Below, one piece after another: positions 9,785 through 19,031 of a stretch of 64,000 nucleotides of DNA (position 1 is its first letter; each line of letters begins with the position of its first letter). This DNA comes from Phycisphaerales bacterium. Its GTDB lineage: Bacteria; Planctomycetota; Phycisphaerae; Phycisphaerales; UBA1924. The stretch covers positions 17,819 to 81,818 of the forward strand of contig JAJDDD010000021.1 of NCBI GenBank assembly GCA_029260495.1. Reading direction: 5' to 3'. Position numbers and translations under genes: made by a program. The notes beneath the pieces are model-generated. The model made no database searches. It was not told the origin of the DNA and saw only the letters and a program-made list of their open reading frames with translations.

Positions 9785-9895
9785 CGAAAACTTTTCCTTA
9801 TTGATCGCCGCTCATTATTCACCAGAGCAGCGGATTCTTTCAATCAAATGCGAGCCGGCGGCCGGCGTTTTTTATTCACCAACGATCCAACCGAA

Positions 9896-10183
9896 TCAAT
9901 CAAGAACGCCAAGAACTTCAGATTCCTTGAGAATCAAGTGCGTATCGCCCTTCACCTCAATCTCAGAGCCTGCGTACTTTCCGTACACGATCGTATCGCC
10001 CTTGCGAACGCTCATCTCCGCCCGCTTCCCATTCTCAAGGAGCTTCCCGGGGCCGGTCGCAACAACCTTCCCCCGCACCGGACGCTCCTTGGCGCTCTCG
10101 GGAAGGTAAATGCCGGAATCAGTGATGCTCTCAGCCTCGATAGGCTTGATGAGAATGCGATCTTCAAGTGGTTTGACTGCCAT
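9896..10183 (-). CDS. groES: GroES co-chaperonin
   Basis: A 95-residue GroES. The core Pro-Leu-Glu-Asp-Arg-Ile-Leu-Ile near the N-terminus, the mobile loop with Ser-Gly-Ile-Tyr-Leu-Pro (about 23-28; the hydrophobic tripeptide binds GroEL), and the Lys-Gly-Asp-Thr-Ile-Val-Tyr strand are all present. The ATG at 10183 is chosen because GGAG lies nine bases upstream and the protein then starts at the family's usual point; an earlier in-frame ATG adds 16 unlikely residues. It caps GroEL rings as a heptamer. Unusually, it lies between two groEL genes and is separated from the upstream groEL by a small unknown gene. Confidence 0.96.
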   Translation of the reverse strand: MAVKPLEDRILIKPIEAESITDSGIYLPESAKERPVRGKVVATGPGKLLENGKRAEMSVRKGDTIVYGKYAGSEIEVKGDTHLILKESEVLGVLD

Positions 10184-10247
10184 TGTCTTATCTCTCCAAC
10201 GCGAATGGTTGTGGTTGTATGTTCGTTTCAAACAAATGCAAAAAATC

Positions 10248-10580
10248 TTATTGCTGTCGCGGCTTATAGAGTTGCACTTGCCACTCTTTGCCGAGTATTT
10301 CCTTGAGGCGGGCCGCTGCGAGAATCGAAAAATCCCCGGGCCCCTCGATCACAAGCGTGTTGCCCAGCTGAATGTTGGCGATCATGTTCGGGTTTGCGCA
10401 GAAAGCGTTGACGAGCGAGCAGTGCCGCTGCAAACGATGAAACTCATCCGGCGTCGTCATCTCAAAGAGGAGAAACGCCTCGCGCCCATCGCGCATGTTC
10501 GTCGCCCGCATGAGGATTTGCTGTGACACATCAACCCCCATGGAGTCATCTTCGTTGTAGCTGTTGTAGTCGTCGTACAT
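10248..10580 (-). CDS. Unknown 110-residue protein inside the groEL/groES operon
   Basis: I do not recognise this protein. It has 110 residues with a Tyr/Asp/Asn-rich acidic start (1-14), then a compact mixed alpha/beta region with Glu-Ala-Phe-Leu-Leu-Phe-Glu-Met (about 34-41), Asn-Ala-Phe-Cys-Ala-Asn-Pro-Asn (about 58-65), Leu-Val-Ile-Glu-Gly-Pro-Gly-Asp-Phe (about 76-84) and a final Gln-Val-Gln-Leu-Tyr strand. There is no signal peptide, membrane segment or zinc motif. It begins 9 bases after the groEL stop and ends 64 bases before groES, so it is surely cotranscribed with them. The close spacing and protein-like composition argue that it is a real gene. A role as chaperonin cofactor, adaptor or regulator is conjecture from position. 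Confidence 0.8.
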   Translation of the reverse strand: MYDDYNSYNEDDSMGVDVSQQILMRATNMRDGREAFLLFEMTTPDEFHRLQRHCSLVNAFCANPNMIANIQLGNTLVIEGPGDFSILAAARLKEILGKEWQVQLYKPRQQ

Positions 10581-10589
10581 GCTTGCTTC

Positions 10590-12335
<1,746 letters not shown>

Positions 12336-12640
12336 AATCTGGGGCTCTCCGTATTGATCTTGAATCAGCCCACCCTTCGGCGCCAGACGCATCCAGGCGA
12401 GCGGGTTTGTTTCTATGTACCGGTTTCACTCTGTCAGATCGGTTCGGCATCCGCCGACAGACCTCTCACCTCTGATTCGCAACTTCCGGACCACCGACAC
12501 CCCCCACCGAAATACCCTCCAGAAGCGGGCTGAGGCTAGATTTACTCCCGTTCTGACGCCTGCAACACTGACAGCCTGCGGACCAGCACCAGGCAAATCT
12601 GCCACCTTGGCAGCCACACCCCCGATCCGTCAGCCTCGAT
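12336..12640. other. Intergenic region upstream of groEL
   Basis: A gap of 305 bases between the membrane protein gene ending at 12641 and groEL, both minus strand. Apart from the weak promoter candidate and an imperfect TCTGTC/GACAGA inverted repeat with a 20-base spacer near 12431-12462, I see no gene or RNA here. Confidence 0.5.
12410..12437 (-). promoter_or_regulatory. Possible promoter for the chaperone run
   Basis: On the minus strand CTGACA (12437-12432) and TAGAAA (12415-12410) are spaced by 16 bases, about 75 bases upstream of the groEL start. The match is only moderate. No CIRCE inverted repeat (TTAGCACTC-N9-GAGTGCTAA) is visible, so regulation by HrcA is not suggested. Confidence 0.3.
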
Positions 12641-13576
12641 TCACCCCGGCTCCCCAAGCAGCTGCCTCAGCGAGGGGCTTGGCGTCAGGATTGCCCGCCG
12701 GATTCGCCAGCAGTCAACCGTCGCGCTCGCCACTCCCAGCGTGAAGAACAGACTGCCCACCACCACCAGCACCACTCCCAAAATCGAAATCAACTCCGAA
12801 CCCACCACGAACAGCTGAATCACCTCCCCGGTCATCGCGACCACCAGCGCCCCCGCCATCGCCAGCATCGTCTGCCGATCTACCCGACCCGTGCGCAGCA
12901 CCAAAGATCGCAATGCCAGCATACGGGCGTTCGGCCGCAGCCCCAGAATAATCAAAAGTATCAGCCCCTCGATCATCAACCGCCAGTGCAGTTGCTCCGC
13001 TGACGACGTCGCCCGCAGCAGAACCGATGGATTGGCTGGCTCAATCTCAACCATGTACTTCCACACCGCAAACACCAAGAGGGCATAGAGCGCGACTGCG
13101 ATGCTCGCCATCACGATATGAGCCCTCCGCACGCCAACAACAGGGCGAATCAGCACAATAGACGCGAGCCCTGAAATCCCAATCGCAATCGCCGGCCCCT
13201 TTAATAAAGGTCCAACATCAGGCCTCGTGCCCATCAACCCGACTACATCAGCTGCGCGAGGCGCCCACGCCAGCGCCACCCCCACCAGCGCCCCGAGCAT
13301 CCATACCACAAAAAGATTGGCAGTCAGCCTCCGATGGGGCATCGGCGCGAACGCCTCGGCATGAGGATCAACGCGGTACAGGATCGTCGCCCGCACTGCC
13401 AATCCGCATTCCGGGCAATTTCCTGCCACCGACAATCCCTGCAACTCATAGCTGCACGAAATGCAAGGCAGCGTCCCGCGCAGCTCATCGCCGATGCGCT
13501 CCGTCTTGCGTATCGGCGCCTCGGACCGCGCCGCAGGGCTCGCGCCCTCTCTCTGATCCCGGGTCTCATCGGGCAT
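12641..13576 (-). CDS. Zinc-ribbon multispan membrane protein, unknown function
   Basis: A 311-residue protein. Near the N-terminus a Cys-Ile-Ser-Cys ... Cys-Pro-Glu-Cys-Gly pair forms a small zinc ribbon, an arrangement I associate with many planctomycete membrane proteins. About six hydrophobic segments follow, spread over residues 80-300, with no recognised transport or enzyme motif. The ATG at 13576 is preferred because earlier codons encode an Arg-rich stretch. It is divergent from the moxR gene, with 131 bases between starts. Function unknown; the zinc ribbon suggests a cytosolic regulatory or structural head on an inner-membrane body. Confidence 0.65.
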   Translation of the reverse strand: MPDETRDQREGASPAARSEAPIRKTERIGDELRGTLPCISCSYELQGLSVAGNCPECGLAVRATILYRVDPHAEAFAPMPHRRLTANLFVVWMLGALVGVALAWAPRAADVVGLMGTRPDVGPLLKGPAIAIGISGLASIVLIRPVVGVRRAHIVMASIAVALYALLVFAVWKYMVEIEPANPSVLLRATSSAEQLHWRLMIEGLILLIILGLRPNARMLALRSLVLRTGRVDRQTMLAMAGALVVAMTGEVIQLFVVGSELISILGVVLVVVGSLFFTLGVASATVDCWRIRRAILTPSPSLRQLLGEPG

Positions 13577-13707
13577 AACCCAGCGAGTGTACCGCCGACG
13601 CCACGCCCGCAGGCGCTCCTCCCGGGATTCTCCCCGGAGGCCCAACTTTCATCCTGCAGATGCCCTGCCCCCAGACCGCCTCCAACCTCCGCCTATACTG
13701 CCGCTCC

Positions 13708-14640
13708 ATGATGCAAGAAGCGATCAACAGGCTGCGGGAAAACATCGCGTCGGTCTTCCTGGGAAACCCGGAAGTCATCGACCGCGTGATCTGCTGCCTC
13801 ATCGCCGACGGGCACCTGCTCATCGAGGACGTGCCCGGCGTCGGCAAGACCATGCTCGCGATGGCCCTCGCCCGTTCCCTCGATGGCACATTCAACCGCA
13901 TCCAACTCACCCCCGATATGCTCCCCAGCGATGTGCTCGGTGTCTCCATCTACGACCGCAACTCCGGCGAGTTTGAACTCAAAAAAGGCCCCATATTCTC
14001 CAACATCCTCCTCGCAGACGAAATCAACCGCACGTCCCCACGCACACAATCCGCTCTCCTCGAAGCGATGAATGAAGCCACGGTCTCAATCGACGGGCAC
14101 GTTCATCAACTCCAGCGCCCCTTCCTCGTCATCGCCACGCAGAACCCGCTCGACTTCGAAGGCGCTTACCCGCTGCCTGAAAATCAACTTGATCGCTTTC
14201 TCATGCGCATCCACCTCGGCTACCCGAATCCTGTCGACGAGCTGCGCGTCCTCAACGAGCGCCCCGCGACAACCGCGCTCCCCAACATAGAGCCCGTCGT
14301 CACGCGCGATCAACTCCTTCAGCTTCAACAACAAGTGCACGAAGTGAAGCTCGCAGATGAACTCGGCCAATACGTCATCTCTCTCGCCGCCGCCTCGCGC
14401 GACGACGACGAACTCCGCATCGGCCTTTCCACGCGCGGCGCCCTCGCCCTCGCCCAGGCCGCCCGCGCCTCAGCCGTAATCGCAGGACGCGACTATTGCA
14501 TCCCCGAAGATATCACAACCAACGTCTTCCCCGTGTGCGCACACCGTGTCTTCGGCGCAGGTTACGGCGCCGCCTCGCGCGACGGCATCGGCCTCCGCGC
14601 CATGAAGCGCGTCCTCCAATCCGTTCCCAGCCCTGCGTAA
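13708..14640 (+). CDS. MoxR-family AAA+ ATPase
   Basis: A 310-residue AAA+ ATPase of the MoxR family. The Walker A motif Gly-Val-Gly-Lys-Thr lies at about residues 42-46, Walker B near Leu-Ala-Asp-Glu-Ile-Asn-Arg, the sensor 1 segment at Ala-Thr-Gln-Asn-Pro, then the Gln-Leu-Asp-Arg-Phe arginine-finger region and a C-terminal lid. MoxR proteins act as chaperone-like ATPases, usually beside DUF58 and VWA proteins; here the next gene is a CDGSH protein, so the classical partners are missing from this locus. A TATACT sequence about ten bases before the ATG could be a -10 box of a nearly leaderless transcript. The start is chosen at the double ATG (13708) just before the conserved helix. Confidence 0.88.
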   Translation: MMQEAINRLRENIASVFLGNPEVIDRVICCLIADGHLLIEDVPGVGKTMLAMALARSLDGTFNRIQLTPDMLPSDVLGVSIYDRNSGEFELKKGPIFSNILLADEINRTSPRTQSALLEAMNEATVSIDGHVHQLQRPFLVIATQNPLDFEGAYPLPENQLDRFLMRIHLGYPNPVDELRVLNERPATTALPNIEPVVTRDQLLQLQQQVHEVKLADELGQYVISLAAASRDDDELRIGLSTRGALALAQAARASAVIAGRDYCIPEDITTNVFPVCAHRVFGAGYGAASRDGIGLRAMKRVLQSVPSPA

Positions 14641-14691
14641 TCCTTCATCCATGCGCCGCTCATCTGGAGCTGCGCATTCGGAGTCTCTCCC

Positions 14692-14907
14692 ATGCCCCGA
14701 CTCATCCGCCACGATCTCACCGGCCCCATCCGCATCGACCCACAAGACAAACCCGTCTTCATCTGCGGTTGCGGACTCACCAAGAACTTCCCCTTCTGTG
14801 ACGGCGCTCACAAAATCTGCGCGAACGAAGAGGCTGGCTCCCTTTATGAATACGACGCTGAATCACACGCCGTCGTGCAAAAAACACCCGACACCATGGA
14901 TCAATAA
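14692..14907 (+). CDS. CDGSH-type iron-sulfur protein
   Basis: A 71-residue protein with the CDGSH (mitoNEET-like) cluster motif: Cys-Gly-Cys-Gly-Leu-Thr, then Phe-Cys-Asp-Gly-Ala-His, giving the three Cys and one His ligands of a 2Fe-2S cluster. Size and spacing fit single-motif bacterial CDGSH proteins. It lies 51 bases after moxR on the same strand and converges on the kinase gene 13 bases downstream. It probably serves in redox or iron-sulfur transfer; the partner is unknown. Confidence 0.85.
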   Translation: MPRLIRHDLTGPIRIDPQDKPVFICGCGLTKNFPFCDGAHKICANEEAGSLYEYDAESHAVVQKTPDTMDQ

Positions 14908-14920
14908 TCGCAGCGCCGCG

Positions 14921-17098
14921 TCAGCGTTTTCCTACGCTGAGATCAAGTGAGTCAATCATCCTCGTCGCCCATTCATGCTGCTCATCATTTGCGAGCACTT
15001 GAGGTGAATAGATAACCTTGAGCTTTGTCAGCATCATGTGCCTGAGTTGGGCTCCATCAGGACGATTAGCAAGCCTTTGCACATGTTCCAGAAGCCCACT
15101 CTCAATCTGGAGGCACTCACCACTCAACTGCTCGGACATCCCCTCTGTTGCAATCGAGTCCAAAATCCGATTCGCACTCGCGCACAACTCGATCCCTCGC
15201 ATATCCATAAGCCACGGATCGTCGACCTTCAAAATCTTCTCCCAGTTCGCAATATTGCTCGCAATCAACGGCTCCGCCTCGACAAACTCACCAGCGTTGC
15301 TAAGCCAAAACGCAAGCAGAGATTCAAGTTGAAGCGCCTCCAGACTATCCCGCCCACCTTCTGCTCGCCGGTTTTCCAGAAGATCCCGAATGATCTCGAT
15401 CCTCATACGCCAGATTTTGGACACGTCTGCCGGGTCTGATGTAAGAATCGGACCGTAAACCCACTCCAAAACCCATAGTGATGTGAGAACCTCGCCTGCC
15501 AGCCCTGCGTTACGAACTTCTGCAAAACCTTTGAGCAACGCGAACAAGTCCTCGCTCACCTTAACCTTCCATTTTTGTTCCTCTTCTAAACGGACCGCCT
15601 GAACTTCAACCTCATGCTCCTGCTCCTGCGCCAAAGCTGCCTGGGCTGCTGCTTCCTGCTCAAACTGCCGCGCGACAACGGCTATTCGCCGGGCCGACTC
15701 TGATGCAAACGCAACGCCAACAAGAGCACAAGCGAGAAACACTGCAAGCGTAAAAACCACCGGCCGGCGCTTCACATACAGCCCCATCACATGCCGCCGG
15801 GTCGGATTGGTCCAGGCGATAGGCCGATGATCTCGCCAGGACTCCAGATCAACTGCGACTTGCTCCGCAGTGCCGTACCGTTCGGATGGCTCAGCTTCAA
15901 TCGCACGCTCACATATTAGCGCAAGATCTTTCGAAATGAATCGGGAACGAACCGCTTCGTCCAGAGCGTCGGCGCGTACTTGGCGTCGACCCTCCTGATC
16001 ATGAACCTCAATTATATTAGATCCATTCGGCGGCTCACCAATAATGAGCCAGTAGAGAAGCCCTCCAACCGCATAGATGTCTGCCTGTGGCGTCGCGACA
16101 CCCCCTGCTCCGTCAAACTGTTCCGGCGCCATAAAACCAAGCGTGCCATACGCACCGCATCCAACATCAGCGCTCTCGCACAAATGCTCGCCATTCCGAA
16201 GAACCAACCCAAAGTCCGCGACCTTGGGGGCGCCATCCTTTGTCAAGAGAACATTGGCGGGTTTGATATCAAGGTGAACCATGCCCTGCGAATGCGCCGC
16301 CTGAACGCCTCTTGCGATTCCGATCAGCAGCTCAACCGTTCGAGCGACAGGCAGCCGGCCACCGAGCTGCCCGACATAGTCCTGAAGGTCGCCCCCCACA
16401 ACATGCTCATAAACAATGTAATGAAATCCATCACAGACACCGCGATCAAATACATTGACCGTATTCGCATGATCAATCTGTCGGGACCCAATCGCTTCAG
16501 CCGAAACTGCAGACTCAACACCGGCGCCCGGCGAGCGAAAGAGCTTGATTGCAACCGGCGCCTGCCACATCTGAGAAGACAGATTCCGATCAATCGCAAG
16601 GTACACATCACTTGTGGACCCATCCCCAAGAGAGCGAACAAGCTGGTATCGCTTCTCGCCGTTTGACAAGCTCGGACCAAAATCGCTCGGCAGTGGCCAC
16701 TGCGGCGTAGAGACACAGTCCTGCCGGAGAGAGTGGGTCGATCGAAATAGCTGACTCAACTGACTCAACTGAGCTGCAACGAGTATTTCTTCTCGAAGCT
16801 CCGGGTATGAAGCTACGAGCTTCTCAATTGCCTCCTGATCCGAATCCGCCGGTTCATTAATTGAGCGCAGCGCAAATTCAATTGCAGCATCAAGAGGCAC
16901 AGGGCGTTCTCGAAGATTCGGTATAACTTGAAATACATCGTGCAGATCAAAGGACGAGCCACTCAGAAGCAGCGCCCGCCCTTCCCGGCGGATCGCATGC
17001 GCAAGTGTTGCATCATCCACGCTCTCAAGCTCTCCGGGAAGATGAGCTCGAAGATAGATGCACGCTGCCGACTCTTCGTACTTTGCTCTGGCAATCAT
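14921..17098 (-). CDS. Membrane Ser/Thr protein kinase paired with ECF sigma factor
   Basis: A 725-residue Hanks-type kinase. The kinase domain spans about 150-425: Gly-rich loop 158-166, catalytic Lys185, the catalytic loop His-Leu-Asp-Ile-Lys-Pro-Ala-Asn (275-282; Leu replaces the usual Arg of HRD), Asp-Phe-Gly at 295-297 and Ala-Pro-Glu at 324-326. A transmembrane helix (about 447-465) is followed by a Gln/Glu/Ala-rich coiled coil (475-515) and a C-terminal helical region of about 200 residues outside the cytosol, possibly a sensor. About 150 residues precede the kinase. Its start overlaps the sigma factor stop by 4 bases (ATGA), so translation is coupled. This ECF-kinase pairing is a known planctomycete signalling arrangement. 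Confidence 0.93.
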   Translation of the reverse strand: MIARAKYEESAACIYLRAHLPGELESVDDATLAHAIRREGRALLLSGSSFDLHDVFQVIPNLRERPVPLDAAIEFALRSINEPADSDQEAIEKLVASYPELREEILVAAQLSQLSQLFRSTHSLRQDCVSTPQWPLPSDFGPSLSNGEKRYQLVRSLGDGSTSDVYLAIDRNLSSQMWQAPVAIKLFRSPGAGVESAVSAEAIGSRQIDHANTVNVFDRGVCDGFHYIVYEHVVGGDLQDYVGQLGGRLPVARTVELLIGIARGVQAAHSQGMVHLDIKPANVLLTKDGAPKVADFGLVLRNGEHLCESADVGCGAYGTLGFMAPEQFDGAGGVATPQADIYAVGGLLYWLIIGEPPNGSNIIEVHDQEGRRQVRADALDEAVRSRFISKDLALICERAIEAEPSERYGTAEQVAVDLESWRDHRPIAWTNPTRRHVMGLYVKRRPVVFTLAVFLACALVGVAFASESARRIAVVARQFEQEAAAQAALAQEQEHEVEVQAVRLEEEQKWKVKVSEDLFALLKGFAEVRNAGLAGEVLTSLWVLEWVYGPILTSDPADVSKIWRMRIEIIRDLLENRRAEGGRDSLEALQLESLLAFWLSNAGEFVEAEPLIASNIANWEKILKVDDPWLMDMRGIELCASANRILDSIATEGMSEQLSGECLQIESGLLEHVQRLANRPDGAQLRHMMLTKLKVIYSPQVLANDEQHEWATRMIDSLDLSVGKR

Positions 17099-17652
17099 TC
17101 CAACTCACCCGACAAGCGTGCGAACATTTTCTTCTTGATTCGCGACCATCGCATGCGAACCATCGCAGGCGGCGCATCAAGAGCGCTCGCGATCTGATTG
17201 TGCGAATGATCGTGGAGCCGGCTCCACAGGATCGCACGATCCGTTTCACAAGGAAGAGCCTCGGGGATGCCATCAACAAGCGAACTGTTGTCCATCAGTT
17301 GAGCAATCGGCGACGCAGCCTCTTGAGACCGCGAATGGCAAACGTCGGATGCAGCAGCAAACTCATTCCGATCAATTCGGGACTGCTCCCGAATCGCATT
17401 CCGGGCGATGGAATAGATGAGTGATCTCATCGCCGAAACGCTCTTCGCCTGAACTTTCTTCTCTGAAACAAGATTATCCAGCCGTCGCACGACCGTGGAG
17501 AGCACATCATCCGAGTTCAGGGAGGAACTCATCCAATCTCGAACCCGAGCTTCAAGAAGTGCTCGATAGTGAAAGACAAACTCCGCCGCCGCTTCGCGAT
17601 CACCTTCTCGCAATCGTTTCAACAGCAGCTCAATGCTTCTCTTGTTTTCCAT
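17095..17652 (-). CDS. ECF-type RNA polymerase sigma factor
   Basis: A 185-residue sigma70-family protein. Region 2 lies at about 15-90 (Arg-Glu-Gly-Asp-Arg-Glu-Ala-Ala then Ile-Ala-Arg-Asn-Ala-Ile-Arg-Glu), and the region 4 helix-turn-helix at about 130-180 includes Ser-His-Asn-Gln-Ile-Ala-Ser-Ala-Leu and Val-Arg-Met-Arg-Trp. It overlaps the kinase gene by 4 bases, suggesting that it is controlled by that kinase rather than by a classical anti-sigma factor. The upstream region (17653-17872) is shared with the divergent small membrane protein gene. The target regulon is not visible. Confidence 0.88.
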   Translation of the reverse strand: MENKRSIELLLKRLREGDREAAAEFVFHYRALLEARVRDWMSSSLNSDDVLSTVVRRLDNLVSEKKVQAKSVSAMRSLIYSIARNAIREQSRIDRNEFAAASDVCHSRSQEAASPIAQLMDNSSLVDGIPEALPCETDRAILWSRLHDHSHNQIASALDAPPAMVRMRWSRIKKKMFARLSGELE

Positions 17653-17872
17653 AATGGCCTGTCTTCACTTGTTACAGTTTTCCCTTTAAAAAAGATGGAA
17701 AACGACGAAACCTCGCTATGATTGCGCAACCCACGGACGACTATCGTTGGCCATGGCGGGCCTGGTTAGCGCTTGATGCTGCGTAGCAAACCTCCCCTTC
17801 GTAGGTGGTTTTCTTCCTTCGTCGCTCTCAATCGCTCATATCTCATACCCCATATCGGTGGGAGCATCTAAA

Positions 17873-18118
17873 ATGCTTGATAAGTCAAAGGTGCGCCACG
17901 GCGCAGCCCTGTGGTCGCACATGCGCGGACTCTGGATCGTGGTCGCTTGTATCGCGATTGGAGCCGAAATTTCTAATCAACAGGTTGTGGTCAATCATCA
18001 TCCACACGACACCGTCAATGCCGGCCCAATTGATGACACGATTGACGCGATCGAATGTATCCTTCGGCGCCTGCTCGGATTGTCATGTGAACATGACCCC
18101 GTGGATGACCCGGAATAG
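17873..18118 (+). CDS. Small single-span membrane protein, unknown
   Basis: A short open frame of 81 residues with one hydrophobic segment (about residues 20-34) and a Pro/Asp/His-rich remainder carrying two cysteines near the C-terminus. GGGAG lies nine bases before the ATG at 17873, which supports this start over one 15 bases earlier. It is divergent from the ECF sigma gene and so may belong to its regulon. I do not recognise it, and the length leaves room for a chance frame. Confidence 0.45.
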   Translation: MLDKSKVRHGAALWSHMRGLWIVVACIAIGAEISNQQVVVNHHPHDTVNAGPIDDTIDAIECILRRLLGLSCEHDPVDDPE

Positions 18119-18170
18119 CCGAACAAGCCCGCAACATAAGATCAGCTCCGGTTCATACACAGCGATCTAT

Positions 18171-18212
18171 TCGGGTGACACGGACAGGTGTTAAGGTCCC
18201 CGTGTCACCCGA
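18171..18212. repeat. 13-bp perfect palindrome, REP-like or terminator hairpin
   Basis: Arms TCGGGTGACACGG (18171-18183) and CCGTGTCACCCGA (18200-18212) are perfect reverse complements around a 16-base loop that contains GGTGTTAAGG. There is no poly-T tail on either strand. It lies 53 bases after the small membrane protein gene, so it could stop its transcript, but sequence and symmetry resemble the REP palindromes moved by RAYT transposases. One copy was found in this window. Confidence 0.7.
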
Positions 18213-18365
18213 GGGACGGTCGCGTCAGCGCTCAGCTCCGACTCGGATGAGCTACCCCCCCGTCTGCTGATAAATGGCTGAAGATGGCCTCATGCGCCGA
18301 CTGAGCACCGATCCAACACCCAGCCATTGGCAAGTTGGACTGTTGTCTGCTTCGCACAAATCCTA

Positions 18366-18846
18366 TCAAAAACCTAACACTTCCTTCGCTGCGCGATTCC
18401 ACCCCTGAACGGCCACCGCCCGCACCGGCGAAAAGAATGCCGATGCAGGCGATGGCTTGATCACATGGTCAACCTGAGCTCTTCCGTTTCGGCGCCGACG
18501 CCGCAAAGCCGTCATCGCTCCGATCGCCAACATGCCAACCGCGCCCGGCGTCGGCACAGCGATCGGCTCGCCGTAGATGAGATCATCCAATGCGACCGCG
18601 TCACGAATCCCGCTAAAGTCCGCCAGTGAAACATCCCCAAGATTCAGGCGCACACGCCCGATCCGCGTGCCGTCTTCCCAGAATGCAGCCGCAAAGGACA
18701 ACCCGCTCACCGCTGTCAACTTCTCCCAAAACCGATGCAGCATCTGCCACCGACACACTCCACGTCTGGTTCTGAGCCAAAGCTGGCGCCACCCCAAACC
18801 CAGCGCCCGCGCACATAACCACCACAAGGTTGAACTTGCTCATCAA
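18366..18846 (-). pseudogene. Frameshifted short PEP-CTERM secreted protein
   Basis: Two overlapping minus-strand frames together make one secreted protein. The first, from ATG at 18846, encodes a clear signal peptide (about residues 1-24) and the mature start Gln-Asn-Gln-Thr-Trp-Ser. The second frame continues with Gly-Leu-Ser-Phe-Ala-Ala-Ala-Phe and reaches a PEP-CTERM-like sorting signal: Val-Pro-Thr-Pro-Gly-Ala, a hydrophobic helix, then five arginines. Joining needs removal of one base near 18730-18760, next to TTTT and GGG runs. Joined length is about 159 residues, short for the family, so an internal deletion is also possible. The tail after the arginines is unusually long (about 40 residues). 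Confidence 0.65.
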
Positions 18847-19031
18847 TTTCTCCTATGTATTTGCTTGATCCGACGCCTAAGCCGAGCCATCACACTGATT
18901 GGCGGCCCATCATCGCTTGTCTGTCTGCATTTGTGCAGCCAAACGAACTTCATTGCAGGCAAGAATCAAAATATTTTGCTGAAGAGCACCCGATCAAGCG
19001 CTGCGCGTTGATTCACTCGAACCCAATGCTT

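Noticed and set aside
9854..9873. Hairpin GCCGG/CCGGC followed by six T on the plus strand between groES and groEL2, terminator-like
   Set aside because: No plus-strand gene ends here; on the transcribed minus strand the A/T tract lies before the hairpin, so it cannot act as an intrinsic terminator of the operon.
12336..12640. Search for a CIRCE operator upstream of the first groEL
   Set aside because: No copy of the TTAGCACTC/GAGTGCTAA pair, even imperfect, was found.
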